64,000 bases of DNA from Veillonella denticariosi JCM 15641 (GCF_002959855.1 NZ_PPDB01000001.1:186001-250000); one strand, 5' to 3'. Positions 1-9,460 are shown, counted from the stretch's first letter. Notes: generated by a model not told the origin, from the sequence alone. Translations and numbers: made by a program.

Positions 1-133
1 GATCCGTAAATCTATTTAGTGCAATTGTTCAAGTTTTTTGATTTTCAAATCGCCGTTAAGTCGATGATTTATAAAGATGTATATGTAAATTTTTATTTTT
101 GGTATAGACAGTTTGTAAAGAGTGAGTATCCTT

Positions 134-1036
134 ATGTTATTAAAACAGCTGGAGTATTTTGTGTCTGTCGTAGAGAATAACAGCTTTACCCAGGCCGCAA
201 ATGAACAATATATTTCTCAGTCCGCCATATCGCAGCAGATCAAGGCTTTGGAAACGGGGTTGGGCGTGGAGTTGATTGTGCGTGAAAAACGCAGCTTTCA
301 CCTGACACCGGCCGGGCAGTATCTGTATCGGACGGGCAAGAAACTGTTGGAGCGATTTCATGACATTACGGTGGAAACGACACGTATCGGTACAGATGCA
401 AGGGTCAGTTTGCGCATCGGCTATTTAAATCGCTATAGCGGCGTAGTTTTGCAACAGACCGTCATCCGCATGGCGAAGTGTCATAAAAATCTCGATATCC
501 GCATGTACAGCGGCAGTCACGAAGAATTGTACGGTATGCTACAGGATCGTCGCGTAGATGTTGTGTTTAATGATCAATGGCAGGTCCTGGCGGACATATA
601 TGACACTCATCTCGTAGGGACCGCACGGTCTGTTATTGAGGTTCCGCAAGGGTACACGACAGCTGAAAGTATCGATATCAAACAGATCGATGATGTGCCG
701 CTCATCCTGGTGTGTCGCGGTAAGTATACCCTCGGCGAGGAGGAACATTATCGAAAGGCTATCGGCTATAATGGTGCCTTTGCGTACGCCCGTACGTTGG
801 AGGAGGCGAGATACCTGGTAGCCGGTAATCAAGGATTGCTGTTACTGGACTGTTTTGAGCGTTTGACGGAGCCGATGCAGGGCATAGAGCGTAAACAGGT
901 GACCAATCATGGGCATGTCATAGAAAAACAGTATTTTTTCATATCCCAGTTAAATCAGACAAATACATATATTAATATATTCAGTGGTATGTTCAAACAC
1001 ATATTGGATGAACTATCCGTAGAAAAAAACCGTTAG
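134..1036 (+). CDS. LysR-family transcriptional regulator
   Basis: A 300-residue LysR-type regulator. An N-terminal winged HTH (about residues 1-60, with the typical SQSAISQQIKALE recognition helix) is followed by a substrate-binding effector domain. I chose the ATG at 134 because LysR proteins normally start two or three residues before the LEYF segment; a GTG at 122 in the same frame is possible. A strong terminator follows. The neighbours are a broken LysE exporter and a YeiH exporter, both on the opposite strand, so it may control one of them. The effector is not evident from the sequence. Confidence 0.9.
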   Translation: MLLKQLEYFVSVVENNSFTQAANEQYISQSAISQQIKALETGLGVELIVREKRSFHLTPAGQYLYRTGKKLLERFHDITVETTRIGTDARVSLRIGYLNRYSGVVLQQTVIRMAKCHKNLDIRMYSGSHEELYGMLQDRRVDVVFNDQWQVLADIYDTHLVGTARSVIEVPQGYTTAESIDIKQIDDVPLILVCRGKYTLGEEEHYRKAIGYNGAFAYARTLEEARYLVAGNQGLLLLDCFERLTEPMQGIERKQVTNHGHVIEKQYFFISQLNQTNTYINIFSGMFKHILDELSVEKNR

Positions 1037-1060
1037 CAATGAGGTGCTAACGGCTTTTAT
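1030..1060 (+). terminator. Rho-independent terminator after the LysR gene
   Basis: A 9-bp perfect stem (CCGTTAGCA / TGCTAACGG) with a 6-nt loop, followed by CTTTTAT. It overlaps the end of the LysR gene. Confidence 0.85.
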
Positions 1061-1093
1061 ATTAGTTCTAAGTTTTTATAGTTGTTTTAATAA

Positions 1094-1708
1094 TTAAAGT
1101 AATTCTAACAGCATATGGATTCCGTCGATGGCAAGTTTTATGCCGTACACGATGAGGATACTACCGCAAATACGGTTGATTATTGTCATATGTGAAAACT
1201 TTATTTTCTTTGATAACAGATGCATCGCCGTTGCGAGAGAGCCGAATCAGATCGGTGTCATGGTCAGGAATCCCGCAAAGAATTGATAAATACCTTCTCG
1301 CGGCAAGTTTGCCTGAAAAGCCCCCAACATCATGCTCGCATCGATGATGGCCTGTGGATTGCCCCAGGATACGACGAGTGCGGACATCATGATTTTCTTT
1401 ATGGGTACATTGGTATCTACATTGCGTATATCCGGCTCCGTATTGAACGTGGTATAGCCCATATAAGACACTAATACACCGCCTATAAGAAGGACGCCCA
1501 GCTTCAGCAAAGGCCAGATTTCAAGGAGTGCACCGATGCCGAAGAAGGCGGCTATACTGAGCGACATGTCAAAGACACCTACGATGAGAATCGTCAATAG
1601 GATACGTCTCACCGGCTGAACAAGAGCCGTATTGATGATGAATAAGTTTTGCATGCCTACCGGTGCAAAGGTGGCGAGACCGATGAGCAGCCCTTGTAAG
1701 AAATACAT
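1094..1708 (-). pseudogene. LysE/RhtB-family exporter interrupted by an in-frame TGA
   Basis: The gene encodes a multi-helix membrane protein of the LysE amino-acid exporter family (GLATFAPVGMQNLFIINTAL near the N terminus). The ATG at 1708 follows a GGAGAG ribosome site; a longer upstream reading has none. Reading stops at TGA 1247-1249 after 153 codons, yet the same frame continues without any other stop for another 50 codons to TAA at 1094. That continuation has hydrophobic LysE-like content (ICGSILIVYGIKLAI). Total length of about 204 codons is normal for the family, and the TGA falls where TGG (Trp) would be expected. The simplest reading is a point nonsense mutation. Readthrough or a sequencing error cannot be excluded. 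Confidence 0.75.
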
Positions 1709-1908
1709 GTGATCTCTCCTCTCTCCTATAGATGTGATGGACTTATATAAATATAATAAAAAATACCCCCTATAATCGACTTTAATCAGTACCTGCAAGG
1801 GTACATCTTTTAAGAGATTATAGGAGGTATAACGTTCAGTTCCTATACATTAACTATACCATATGTCTGTTGTTGTTGACTAGATGGAGTTTGTTATTTG
1901 CTATAAAT

Positions 1909-2949
1909 TTACCATAAACCGATCATGTGCTGTGCCAAAAGGCTGACCGCCGTAATGGCGATCCAACAGCAGGCGCCCAACGCGAGGGCGGAACCGCCCG
2001 ATTTGATGAGCTTTACAATGTTCGTGTTGAGGCCTATGGCTACCATGGCCATGGTAATAAAGTATTTGGAAATAGGTTTAAAGATATTGAGAAATGCAGT
2101 GTCTATCTTCATATAGGATAACACTGTAGTGATCAAGGAACAGATGACGAAATACAGTACAAATTTTGGAAAAATCTTAGCGATGCTGACAGAACCGCCA
2201 CCGGACTGAGCGGCATCTTTTTTTGCTTTATATACCTGATAGCTGGCAAGACCGAGACAGATAGGAATGATTGCGAGGGTTCTGGTTAATTTTACGATGG
2301 TTGCATATTCAAGAACCTGTGTACCGGTGCCTTTCATGCTGTCCCATACGGCCGCTGTCGCTGTAACGGATGATGTATCGTTAACGGCTGTGCCCGCGAA
2401 TAAGCCGAATCCCATGTTGGAGAGGCCGATCATATCACCGAAGGCAGGGAATACGAAGGCTGCCACTACATTGAAGAAGAATACGACGGAAATAGCCTGG
2501 GCGATATCCTGGTCGTCCGCTTTGATGACCGGAGCCGCAGCGGCAATGGCGGATCCGCCGCAAATGGAGGAGCCGACGCCGACGAGGACTGCCGTATTGG
2601 AATCGATATGGGTGAAGCGGTAGAGCGCATACGACACGATGAGCGATGTAGCGATGGTGGAAATAATGACAGGTAACGAAATCCAGCCTACATGCAGAAT
2701 CTGTGTAATATTAAGCCCGAAGCCGAGTAAGATAACGGCCCACTGCAAAATTTTCTTTGATGTGAATCCGATACCGGCCCCTGTTTTTTCACGCTTCCAG
2801 GAAGTGAATACGGATCCGATGATAATACCTAAAATAATGGCAAAAATAGGGCTGCCGATGAGATGGAACTGTTGTCCTAACAGCCAACAAGGAATAGCGA
2901 GAATCGCACAGAGCAAAATGCCGGGCAATGTCTTTTGATTGATACCCAT
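1909..2949 (-). CDS. YeiH/UPF0324-family putative sulfate (or related anion) exporter
   Basis: A 346-residue integral membrane protein with about ten hydrophobic segments and the family's GVGSSICGGSAIAAAAPVI stretch near residue 125. Members of this family (PF03601) are annotated as putative sulfate or sulfonate-related exporters; the substrate here is inferred from the family only. The ATG at 2949 has an AAGGAGG site at ideal spacing. The gene appears monocistronic. Confidence 0.88.
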   Translation of the reverse strand: MGINQKTLPGILLCAILAIPCWLLGQQFHLIGSPIFAIILGIIIGSVFTSWKREKTGAGIGFTSKKILQWAVILLGFGLNITQILHVGWISLPVIISTIATSLIVSYALYRFTHIDSNTAVLVGVGSSICGGSAIAAAAPVIKADDQDIAQAISVVFFFNVVAAFVFPAFGDMIGLSNMGFGLFAGTAVNDTSSVTATAAVWDSMKGTGTQVLEYATIVKLTRTLAIIPICLGLASYQVYKAKKDAAQSGGGSVSIAKIFPKFVLYFVICSLITTVLSYMKIDTAFLNIFKPISKYFITMAMVAIGLNTNIVKLIKSGGSALALGACCWIAITAVSLLAQHMIGLW

Positions 2950-3197
2950 GATAAAACCTCCTTACTGTACATACAGTTACGTCATATGTGGTATCATGCG
3001 GCGTAATATATTCTACGTAATTAATAGTATCACAGTCGGGGGACGTAAATCTATACTTCTATTAATAAAATATACATGATATTCAAGATATTCATTGTTT
3101 TTAGTATTAATTACGGTAGAGGATATTTAATCTAAATTAGTAATCAAGTGATACTCTGTACTTTTGATTTTTCTGTAAACTGAATAATTAAATACGG
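2950..3197. other. AT-rich divergent intergenic region between the YeiH and bioD genes
   Basis: This stretch holds the leftward promoter area of the YeiH-type gene. It is AT-rich and contains several imperfect dyads, but I see no feature I can name with confidence and no convincing small ORF. Confidence 0.4.
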
Positions 3198-3270
3198 TTG
3201 ACTATATATGCGGTTCGGCTGTATACTGCAAATGAGATTGTTAACTCGACAGAATGAAACAGTTAACTCA
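3198..3270 (+). promoter_or_regulatory. bioD promoter with BirA-type operator
   Basis: A -35 TTGACT (3198-3203) and a -10 TATACT (3222-3227) are 18 bp apart. Directly at the expected start point lies ATTGTTAAC (3237-3245), 16 nt, then GTTAACTCA (3262-3270). This matches the layout of Firmicutes BirA operators, two GTTAAC-containing half-sites about 15-16 nt apart. The left half is a full match to the consensus I know; the right half matches for six bases. A biotin-loaded BirA repressor here would block transcription initiation. Confidence 0.8.
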
Positions 3271-3299
3271 TAGTTTGTTATATGATGGGAGGTTTCCCG

Positions 3300-4055
3300 A
3301 TGAAACAGCTCGGTATATCGATAATCGGTACGGATACAGATGTGGGGAAGACGTTCGTAACAGGTTTATTAGGTGCAATGGCTCAAGATGACGGCTTTTC
3401 CGTGGGAATGGTGAAGCCCGTGTCATCCAGTGCGGTGCCGTTTCCGGAGTGCATTACGATGGATGAGGATAATGTAAGAAATGATCTGGAAAGCAAGGAT
3501 GCTACGTATCTGATGCAGTCTGTAGGAATACCGGAATCACGCCGGCATGAGGTAAATCCGTATGCTTTAGCGGGGGATTACTCGCCGCGTCTCGCTGCGG
3601 AGCTGGCGGATGTAGTCATCGATTACGATGATGTGGTGCGTCATACATTAGATGTGGTATCGCGCTATGATCTGACATTTGTAGAGGGGGCGGGCGGTAT
3701 TACGACGCCTCTTTACGGGGATAAGACATTTACGGATTTTATGGCAGCCATCGAGCTACCGACGATTATGATTGCCGACGGTCGTCTGGGTTCTATCAAC
3801 CGGGCCGTATTGACCTGCGAGTATGCGAAGGCTCACGGAATCTCCGTGAAAGCAATCATCGTAAATGATACGACATTAGTGGACCCGTTTTTATTAAAGG
3901 CGAATATAGAGGATATGGAGCGGTATACGGGACTTCCTGTTGTAGGTGCATTGCCGCCGTATCAAGGCCCGAATATACATAGTGTACGGCTTGGATGGGG
4001 ACGGTCCTTTGTAGACTCGAAACAGTTGTGGAAGACGGTGTTGGATTTCCGTTGA
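3300..4055 (+). CDS. bioD: Dethiobiotin synthetase
   Basis: ATP-dependent ring closure of 7,8-diaminopelargonic acid with CO2 to dethiobiotin, the penultimate step of biotin synthesis, in the cytoplasm. A P-loop GTDTDVGKT lies near residues 9-17, the usual position, and the 251-residue length suits the family. ATG 3300 is preceded by GGGAGG at good spacing; an upstream in-frame ATG at 3282 lies before that site. bioA follows after 165 bp with its own leader. The BirA-type operator upstream supports the assignment. bioF, bioB and bioC/bioH are not in the window. Confidence 0.95.
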   Translation: MKQLGISIIGTDTDVGKTFVTGLLGAMAQDDGFSVGMVKPVSSSAVPFPECITMDEDNVRNDLESKDATYLMQSVGIPESRRHEVNPYALAGDYSPRLAAELADVVIDYDDVVRHTLDVVSRYDLTFVEGAGGITTPLYGDKTFTDFMAAIELPTIMIADGRLGSINRAVLTCEYAKAHGISVKAIIVNDTTLVDPFLLKANIEDMERYTGLPVVGALPPYQGPNIHSVRLGWGRSFVDSKQLWKTVLDFR

Positions 4056-4072
4056 AATAGCAAGGGAATATA

Positions 4073-4101
4073 TTACCATTGGTGTAAACTGATAATGGTA
4101 A
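4073..4101 (+). promoter_or_regulatory. Inverted repeat between bioD and bioA
   Basis: Perfect 8-bp arms TTACCATT / AATGGTAA separated by 13 nt, with no T-run after it. It could be a weak attenuating hairpin or a protein-binding dyad. It does not match the BirA operator upstream of bioD. The rest of the 165-bp gap is A-rich. Confidence 0.4.
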
Positions 4102-4220
4102 ATTGATCATATATATCATGGGTGTTCACAAGAATACCGAGGGATTTGAAAAACAATTGAAAATTATTAAAACAAAAATCATTAAAACAATAGTGATATT
4201 CGTAAGTATGAGGTGATATG

Positions 4221-5609
4221 ATGGCAGCAAAACAACTTTCACAGGCGGCACAATGGGATCATGAATTCGTATGGCATCCGTTTACGCAGATGCAGGACTG
4301 GCTCGCACAGGAACCGGTAGTAATCGAGCGCGGTGAGGGGATATATCTCATCGATGAAAATGGCAAGAAATATTATGACGGCGTGTCGTCCTTGTGGGTT
4401 AATATTCACGGACATAATCACCCCGTGTTGAATCAGGCTTTGAAAGACCAGGCGGATAAAATCGCTCACAGCACATTGTTGGGTCTTGTGAGCCCTCCGT
4501 CGGCACAGTTGTGTAAGGAATTGGTGGAATTGGCGCCGGAAGGACTCGATAAAGTATTTTTATCCGATGACGGCAGTACGGCCATAGAAATTGCCATCAA
4601 GATGGCCTATCAGTATCGTCAACAGGTCGGGCAAACTAAAAAGACAAAATTTATATCCCTTAACGCGGGTTATCACGGTGATACACTAGGAACCGTATCC
4701 GTCGGCGGCATTCAGCTATTCCATGAAGTGTTCCATAATTTATTATTTAAGCCGATTACTTTGCCAAGTCCCGGTGTGTATCGGGATGTAGCGGAACGGG
4801 AGCAGGCTTTTGAAGAGTCTCTGGCGGAATTAGAACGCATCCTGGACCGTGAAGGTGATGAAATTACGGCTCTTGTGATGGAACCGTTAGTACAGGCGGC
4901 TGCGGGTATGCTCGTCATGCCGAAAGGGTATTTGAAACGGGTTCGTGAGCTCACTAAAGCCCATGATGTATTCCTCATCGTTGACGAAGTGGCTACGGGT
5001 TTCGGTCGTACCGGCACATTCTTCGCCTGTGAGCAGGAGGATGTGGCACCGGATTTCATGACATTGTCGAAGGGTATCACGGGCGGTTATATGCCGTTGG
5101 CGGCGACGCTCACCACGAAACAGGTTTTTGACGGATTCCTCGGCACCTTTGAGGAACGAAAAACCTTCTATCACGGTCACTCCTACACTGGGAATGCGTT
5201 GGCCTGTGCCGTAGCGTTGGCTTCGTTGCAAGTGTTCAGAGATGAACATGTCATGGAACAGTTGCCGGCTAAGATTGAAGCTTTCACAAAGGCATTGAAA
5301 CCGATCGAATCCCTCGAACATGTAAAAGAAGTGCGCCAACGAGGCCTCATCGTGGGGATTGAGCTGGAAAAGGATGTGAAAACGCACGAAGCATATCGTC
5401 CGAATGATGCGGTCGGCGCGAAGGTTGCCGTATTGGCCCGCGAACAGGGTCTCATCTGTCGTCCGATCGGGGATGTGGTGATTCTGATGCCTCCGTTGGC
5501 CTCCACCGTTGAACAGCTTGAGGATATGGTACGCATCGTCGGTGAAAGCATTCGCCGTGCCACTGAAGAGGAAGGCGTACTGGAAGATATGAAGCCGATT
5601 ATTTTATAA
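4221..5609 (+). CDS. bioA: Adenosylmethionine-8-amino-7-oxononanoate aminotransferase
   Basis: A PLP-dependent class III aminotransferase that converts KAPA to DAPA using S-adenosylmethionine, the step before BioD. Diagnostic features are the N-terminal HPFTQMQDW segment, the YHGDTLG region, the VDEVATGFGRTG cofactor-binding block and the PLP lysine in LSKGITGGY. At 462 residues it is full length. Two adjacent ATGs exist (4218, 4221); the second is better spaced from AGGTG. It follows bioD in the same direction, so the two form a biotin cluster. Confidence 0.95.
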   Translation: MAAKQLSQAAQWDHEFVWHPFTQMQDWLAQEPVVIERGEGIYLIDENGKKYYDGVSSLWVNIHGHNHPVLNQALKDQADKIAHSTLLGLVSPPSAQLCKELVELAPEGLDKVFLSDDGSTAIEIAIKMAYQYRQQVGQTKKTKFISLNAGYHGDTLGTVSVGGIQLFHEVFHNLLFKPITLPSPGVYRDVAEREQAFEESLAELERILDREGDEITALVMEPLVQAAAGMLVMPKGYLKRVRELTKAHDVFLIVDEVATGFGRTGTFFACEQEDVAPDFMTLSKGITGGYMPLAATLTTKQVFDGFLGTFEERKTFYHGHSYTGNALACAVALASLQVFRDEHVMEQLPAKIEAFTKALKPIESLEHVKEVRQRGLIVGIELEKDVKTHEAYRPNDAVGAKVAVLAREQGLICRPIGDVVILMPPLASTVEQLEDMVRIVGESIRRATEEEGVLEDMKPIIL

Positions 5610-5636
5610 AGCGTTAACAGTATATAATAAACGAGA

Positions 5637-5696
5637 GCCGCACTTATCGATATATTGCTCCGTATGGGCAAACGATACGTGCGGCGCTTATTTTTA
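5637..5696 (+). terminator. Terminator after bioA
   Basis: GCCGCAC (5637-5643) pairs with GTGCGGC (5679-5685) around a long loop, followed by GCTTATTTTTA. Confidence 0.65.
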
Positions 5697-5799
5697 TGGG
5701 GGTATATTGAAACTTAAAAACTATATTCTATACAATGCTGTTTCACTATGATAATTAAGTATACTTATGATACTATATATGTATAAAGGAGGTCATCGT

Positions 5800-7140
5800 A
5801 TGGACATTTATGTAATTATGCAGATTATTATTTTGTTTGGGGCCATCTTCCTCGGTGTACGACTCGGCGGTATGGGTATCGGTTATGCCGGCGGGCTGGG
5901 GGTAGTCCTTTTGAGTCTCGGGATGGGGATGTTCCCGGGACAGATTCCATGGGACGTAATCCTTATAATCATGTCTGCTATTGCAGCGATTTGTGCATTA
6001 CAACTCGCCGGCGGCCTTGATTATCTGGTGCGTATTGCGGAAGGTATTTTGCGTAAAAATCCGAAGCATATCAACTATCTTGCTCCGACCGTAACGTACT
6101 TTCTTACGATTTTGGCAGGTACCGGTCATACGGCATTCTCCATGATTCCCGTTATCGTGGAAGTGGCGAAGAGTGAGAATATTAAACCTTCCGTTCCGTT
6201 GTCGATTGCCGTGGTGGCAAGTCAAATCGGTATCACCGCGAGCCCTGTATCAGCGGCGGTCGTGGCTATGAGCGGATTCCTTGAACCGTTTGGCGTGAAT
6301 TATCCGACACTGCTCGCCATCTGTATCTCCACAACCTTTGTGGGCGTTATGATTACGGCGTTTATCATGTCCACATTTGCGAATAATGATTTATCTTCTG
6401 ATCCGGTTTACCGGGAACGATTGGCGGCGGGCCATGTGGCGCCACCTCGTGAAAAGAGTGTTGATTTCCACTTGAAACCGGGGGCAAAGACGTCTGTTTT
6501 GATTTTCTTAATCGGCATTATCTGTATCGTATTTTATGCGACGGCTATTTCTAAAAATATCGGTATCATCAAGCCGGTTATCTTCGGTCGGAATGATGCT
6601 ATCGTAGGCTTTATGATGATTATCGCGGCAGCGATTACATTCTTCTGTAAGCTTGATACGGCGGATCTTGTTAATACAAGCACGTTCAAATCTGGCTTAT
6701 CCGCCTGTGTCTGCGTATTGGGTGTTGCATGGCTCGGGGATACTTTTGTGAAAGGACATATCCCTGAAATTAAAGCTCTCGCGTCCAGCCTTGTAACGGC
6801 ATATCCGTTCCTGTTGGCGGTGGCATTTTTCTTTGCCAGCACATTACTCTACAGCCAGGCGGCTACGACGCAGGCTTTGGTGCCGGCAGTAATCCTGGCG
6901 TTGGGTATTACACCGGAACATACGGAATCTGTGTACATCATTATCGCATCCTTTGCGGCTGTATCGGCGCTTTTTGTACTGCCGACATATCCGACACTGT
7001 TAGGGGCTGTTCAGATGGACGATACGGGTTCTACGCGAATTGGTAATCTCGTATTCAACCATCCGTTCTTCATTCCGGGCGTGCTCGCCATCGCTATCTC
7101 CGTGGCACTTGGATTCCTTGTGGCTCCGTTGATGTTGTGA
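5800..7140 (+). CDS. Anaerobic C4-dicarboxylate transporter, Dcu family
   Basis: A 446-residue inner-membrane protein with about ten or more hydrophobic helices, matching DcuA/DcuB over its full length (GTGHTAFSMIPVI near residue 105; SQIGITASPVSAAVV near 137). The family exchanges fumarate, malate or aspartate for succinate during anaerobic growth. The start at 5800 follows AAAGGAGGT; earlier in-frame ATGs lie before that site. It stands alone between terminators. DcuA and DcuB cannot be told apart by eye. Confidence 0.92.
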   Translation: MDIYVIMQIIILFGAIFLGVRLGGMGIGYAGGLGVVLLSLGMGMFPGQIPWDVILIIMSAIAAICALQLAGGLDYLVRIAEGILRKNPKHINYLAPTVTYFLTILAGTGHTAFSMIPVIVEVAKSENIKPSVPLSIAVVASQIGITASPVSAAVVAMSGFLEPFGVNYPTLLAICISTTFVGVMITAFIMSTFANNDLSSDPVYRERLAAGHVAPPREKSVDFHLKPGAKTSVLIFLIGIICIVFYATAISKNIGIIKPVIFGRNDAIVGFMMIIAAAITFFCKLDTADLVNTSTFKSGLSACVCVLGVAWLGDTFVKGHIPEIKALASSLVTAYPFLLAVAFFFASTLLYSQAATTQALVPAVILALGITPEHTESVYIIIASFAAVSALFVLPTYPTLLGAVQMDDTGSTRIGNLVFNHPFFIPGVLAIAISVALGFLVAPLML

Positions 7141-7189
7141 TTGGTGAAAGCTGAATACGGTTAAATAGAATATATTATGAAACTATAGA

Positions 7190-7218
7190 GGGCGTAACTA
7201 TACAGTTACGTCCTTTTT
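7190..7218 (+). terminator. Terminator after the Dcu gene
   Basis: A GGGCGTAACT / AGTTACGTCC stem (one G-T pair) followed by TTTTTG. Confidence 0.85.
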
Positions 7219-7294
7219 GTATATAGACGTATATTGCCCTTACCATCCTGTAAGGCTATGCTATATTGTGTTTTTAAGGTATCCAAAGTAAATA

Positions 7295-7335
7295 AAAATG
7301 ATGCCCGGCGTTTGATTCTCTGGGCATCATTTTTA
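7295..7335. terminator. Bidirectional terminator between dcu and zur
   Basis: AAAAATGATGCCC pairs with GGGCATCATTTTT, with A- and T-runs on both sides, so it can stop transcription from either direction. It overlaps the stop codon of the leftward zur gene. Confidence 0.85.
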
Positions 7336-7737
7336 TTTCTTGTTATTGCATTTTTTACATAGACCCGCTATTTCCAGATGATGTTCCGTCACGGTAAATC
7401 CCGCATCCTTCAGTTCTTTTGGCATTTCTACAACGGGACAGGTATGGAGCGGAACCATGGCGCCGCAATTAGTGCATACCGCATAGTGCCGATGTGTATG
7501 TGGTGTGATCTCGTAGTACGCCATATCGCTGCCCATGATGGTGGTACGCGTGATGATGCCCTTTGTTTCCAGTAATTCCAAGGTGCGGTAAATCGTGGAC
7601 ATCCATGTTGTACCATCGCCGATTCGGTCGGCGATGTCGATGGCGGTGACTGGTTTATCTGCAGTTGTCAATACAGACCAGATGGCTTCACGCTGTTTAG
7701 TCTTTTTTATGCCTTCCGGCCACTGTAAGTGTTTCAT
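7333..7737 (-). CDS. zur: Fur-family regulator, probably the zinc repressor Zur
   Basis: A 134-residue Fur-family protein with an N-terminal winged helix (TTWMSTIYRTLELLETKG), the HTHRHYAVC metal-binding segment, and two Cys pairs (CTNC and CKKC) that hold the structural zinc. Its place as the last gene of a znuC-znuB-zur run and near znuA makes a zinc sensor more likely than an iron or peroxide sensor. Fur-family paralogues are hard to separate by sequence alone, so Zur rests mainly on context. Confidence 0.85.
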   Translation of the reverse strand: MKHLQWPEGIKKTKQREAIWSVLTTADKPVTAIDIADRIGDGTTWMSTIYRTLELLETKGIITRTTIMGSDMAYYEITPHTHRHYAVCTNCGAMVPLHTCPVVEMPKELKDAGFTVTEHHLEIAGLCKKCNNKK

Positions 7738-7760
7738 AATTTTCTTTCTGTGCTGATTAA

Positions 7761-7786
7761 TTTTATCTAATTTTATGTAGATAAAA
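7761..7786. promoter_or_regulatory. Palindrome between znuB and zur
   Basis: TTTTATCTA - 8 nt - TAGATAAAA, a perfect 9-bp inverted repeat in the only gap of the leftward zinc operon. Possible operator for an internal zur promoter, or an mRNA hairpin that sets the zur level. Confidence 0.5.
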
Positions 7787-7799
7787 CTATTGTTTACTA

Positions 7800-8618
7800 T
7801 TATTTACTGAATTGGAGTCGACGTATGATGGCACGGATATTTTTGATGACCAGAACGATCAGTAGAATACCTACCGATGTGAGGGACACAAAGCCGCCCG
7901 GCGCCACATTGAGGTAGTAGGATCCGAAGAGACCGATAATCATGGCGAGCAAACTGAATCCGATGGAGCATAGGAGCGTTACTCTGAATCCTTTTTCCAG
8001 TTGCAGTGCGGATGCTACCGGAAGGGCAATCATGGCACTTAGTACGAGGACACCGACGATTTTTATGGAAATGGATACGGCGGCTGCCATGAGAATGGCG
8101 AAAATATAGTTGATGAGGTCAACCTTTACGCCCGCTACGCGAGCCGCTTCCTCATCGTACGCGATGTAGAGTAGGGAGTTATACAGGAAATACAGGGTTA
8201 GTACCGATAGAATCGTGAGTGCTCCGATGCTGATCATGTCCGTCATGTTGACGGTGAGGATACTGCCGAAGAAGAATACATTGGCGTTTGCTTTCAACAG
8301 ACCTGAACTGATCAAGGTGATGGCGGTGCCGATGCTGAGGGATAGAATAATGGTGAGGATAAGGTCGAGATGGTGTGCGAAATATTTTCGCAGGAACTCG
8401 ATGAGTGCGCCGCAGATGGCGGTGAAGATGAAAGCCCCCAGAATGGGATTCGTATTCGTCAACAGACCGAGCGTTATCCCCGCGAGGGATGCGTGGCTCA
8501 TGGTGTCGCCGATCATGCTGGAGCGGCGCAGTACCATAAAGATGCCGATACATGGGCAAAGTAGAGAAATGCAGAGGGCAACGAAGAAGGCGTTCTGCAT
8601 AAATGAATAATTAAACAT
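7800..8618 (-). CDS. znuB: Zinc ABC transporter permease
   Basis: A 272-residue ABC-3 family membrane permease with seven or eight hydrophobic helices. The GDTMSHASLAGITLG block near residue 40 is typical of zinc/manganese permeases of the ZnuB/MntB type. The ATG at 8618 has GGAGGTG upstream and overlaps the end of znuC by 8 bases, so the two are translationally coupled. It forms the transmembrane channel for ZnuA-bound metal. Zinc rather than manganese is inferred from the neighbouring Zur. Confidence 0.9.
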   Translation of the reverse strand: MFNYSFMQNAFFVALCISLLCPCIGIFMVLRRSSMIGDTMSHASLAGITLGLLTNTNPILGAFIFTAICGALIEFLRKYFAHHLDLILTIILSLSIGTAITLISSGLLKANANVFFFGSILTVNMTDMISIGALTILSVLTLYFLYNSLLYIAYDEEAARVAGVKVDLINYIFAILMAAAVSISIKIVGVLVLSAMIALPVASALQLEKGFRVTLLCSIGFSLLAMIIGLFGSYYLNVAPGGFVSLTSVGILLIVLVIKNIRAIIRRLQFSK

Positions 8619-9441
8619 GGTGCACCTCCTCGGCTGTAGCATTTGATAATGTATCAGTCTGCACTTCTGATGGTGGATTTGATTTTTCGTTACACATTGG
8701 AGCCGTATTATCTAAGCTTATTGTATCGCTGTTATTTCTGACATCCGTGAAACAGGAGCAGTCCGCGTGCGCTACAGGATTGCGCCCTGAACTGTGCATG
8801 ATTTCGTTGGCATACTGTTCCGGGGAGCAGAGATGTCCCTGTCCGTTTGCAATATGATAAATATTCGTGGAGTTCGCAAGGGCCATTTCCAAATTGTGTT
8901 CTACGGAAATAATTGTAATATGATGCTTCTGGTTGAGCTCGCGCAGGAGTGCGTAAATACCCTCCTGGCTTTTACGGTCGATACCTGTAGACGGTTCGTC
9001 GAGAATGATGAGGTCCGGATGACCGATGAGGGCGCGGGCTATGGAAATCCGCTGCGCCTGACCGCCGGACAGCTTGCTGATGAGACGGTTCTTAAAGTCT
9101 GTCATGCCGGTTAAAGATAGAACGCGATTTACTTCGTTTTTATCTTTAATTTTCAATAGCTTATGATAGGAGTCAAGGATTTCTCTTACGGTAATGGGAA
9201 ATCCGGCGTGGGAAAAATCATTCTTTTGAGAAACATAACGGATGTTGTTTGTACTCCGTTTGATACTGCCTTTTACAGGTGTCAGAAAGCCTAAGATAAG
9301 ACGAAGCAAGGTACTTTTACCGGAACCGTTGTCGCCGACGATGGATATATAATCACCGTTATGAATATGTAGATTAAGGTCGTTCAAGACGTATGGCGGT
9401 TGACCCTGATAGGAAAAATAAAGGTGTTTAATTGATAACAT
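8611..9441 (-). CDS. znuC: Zinc ABC transporter ATP-binding protein
   Basis: A 276-residue ABC ATPase: Walker A GDNGSGKST, signature LSGGQAQRISIARAL, Walker B LIILDEPSTGID. The last 60 or so residues are a tail rich in His, Cys and acidic residues (HADCSC, MCNEK, EEVHHV) beyond the usual ABC core. The tail might bind metal, but that is inference. It is the first gene of the leftward operon znuC-znuB-zur, divergent from znuA. Confidence 0.92.
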   Translation of the reverse strand: MLSIKHLYFSYQGQPPYVLNDLNLHIHNGDYISIVGDNGSGKSTLLRLILGFLTPVKGSIKRSTNNIRYVSQKNDFSHAGFPITVREILDSYHKLLKIKDKNEVNRVLSLTGMTDFKNRLISKLSGGQAQRISIARALIGHPDLIILDEPSTGIDRKSQEGIYALLRELNQKHHITIISVEHNLEMALANSTNIYHIANGQGHLCSPEQYANEIMHSSGRNPVAHADCSCFTDVRNNSDTISLDNTAPMCNEKSNPPSEVQTDTLSNATAEEVHHV

Positions 9442-9460
9442 ATGAAAACCACTTTTCTGA

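Noticed and set aside
1247-1249. TGA recoded as Trp or selenocysteine
   Set aside because: TGA ends many other genes in the window, and no SECIS-type hairpin is evident after the codon.
4887-5387. Long minus-strand frame opposite bioA
   Set aside because: A shadow of the bioA codon pattern with no family features or ribosome site.
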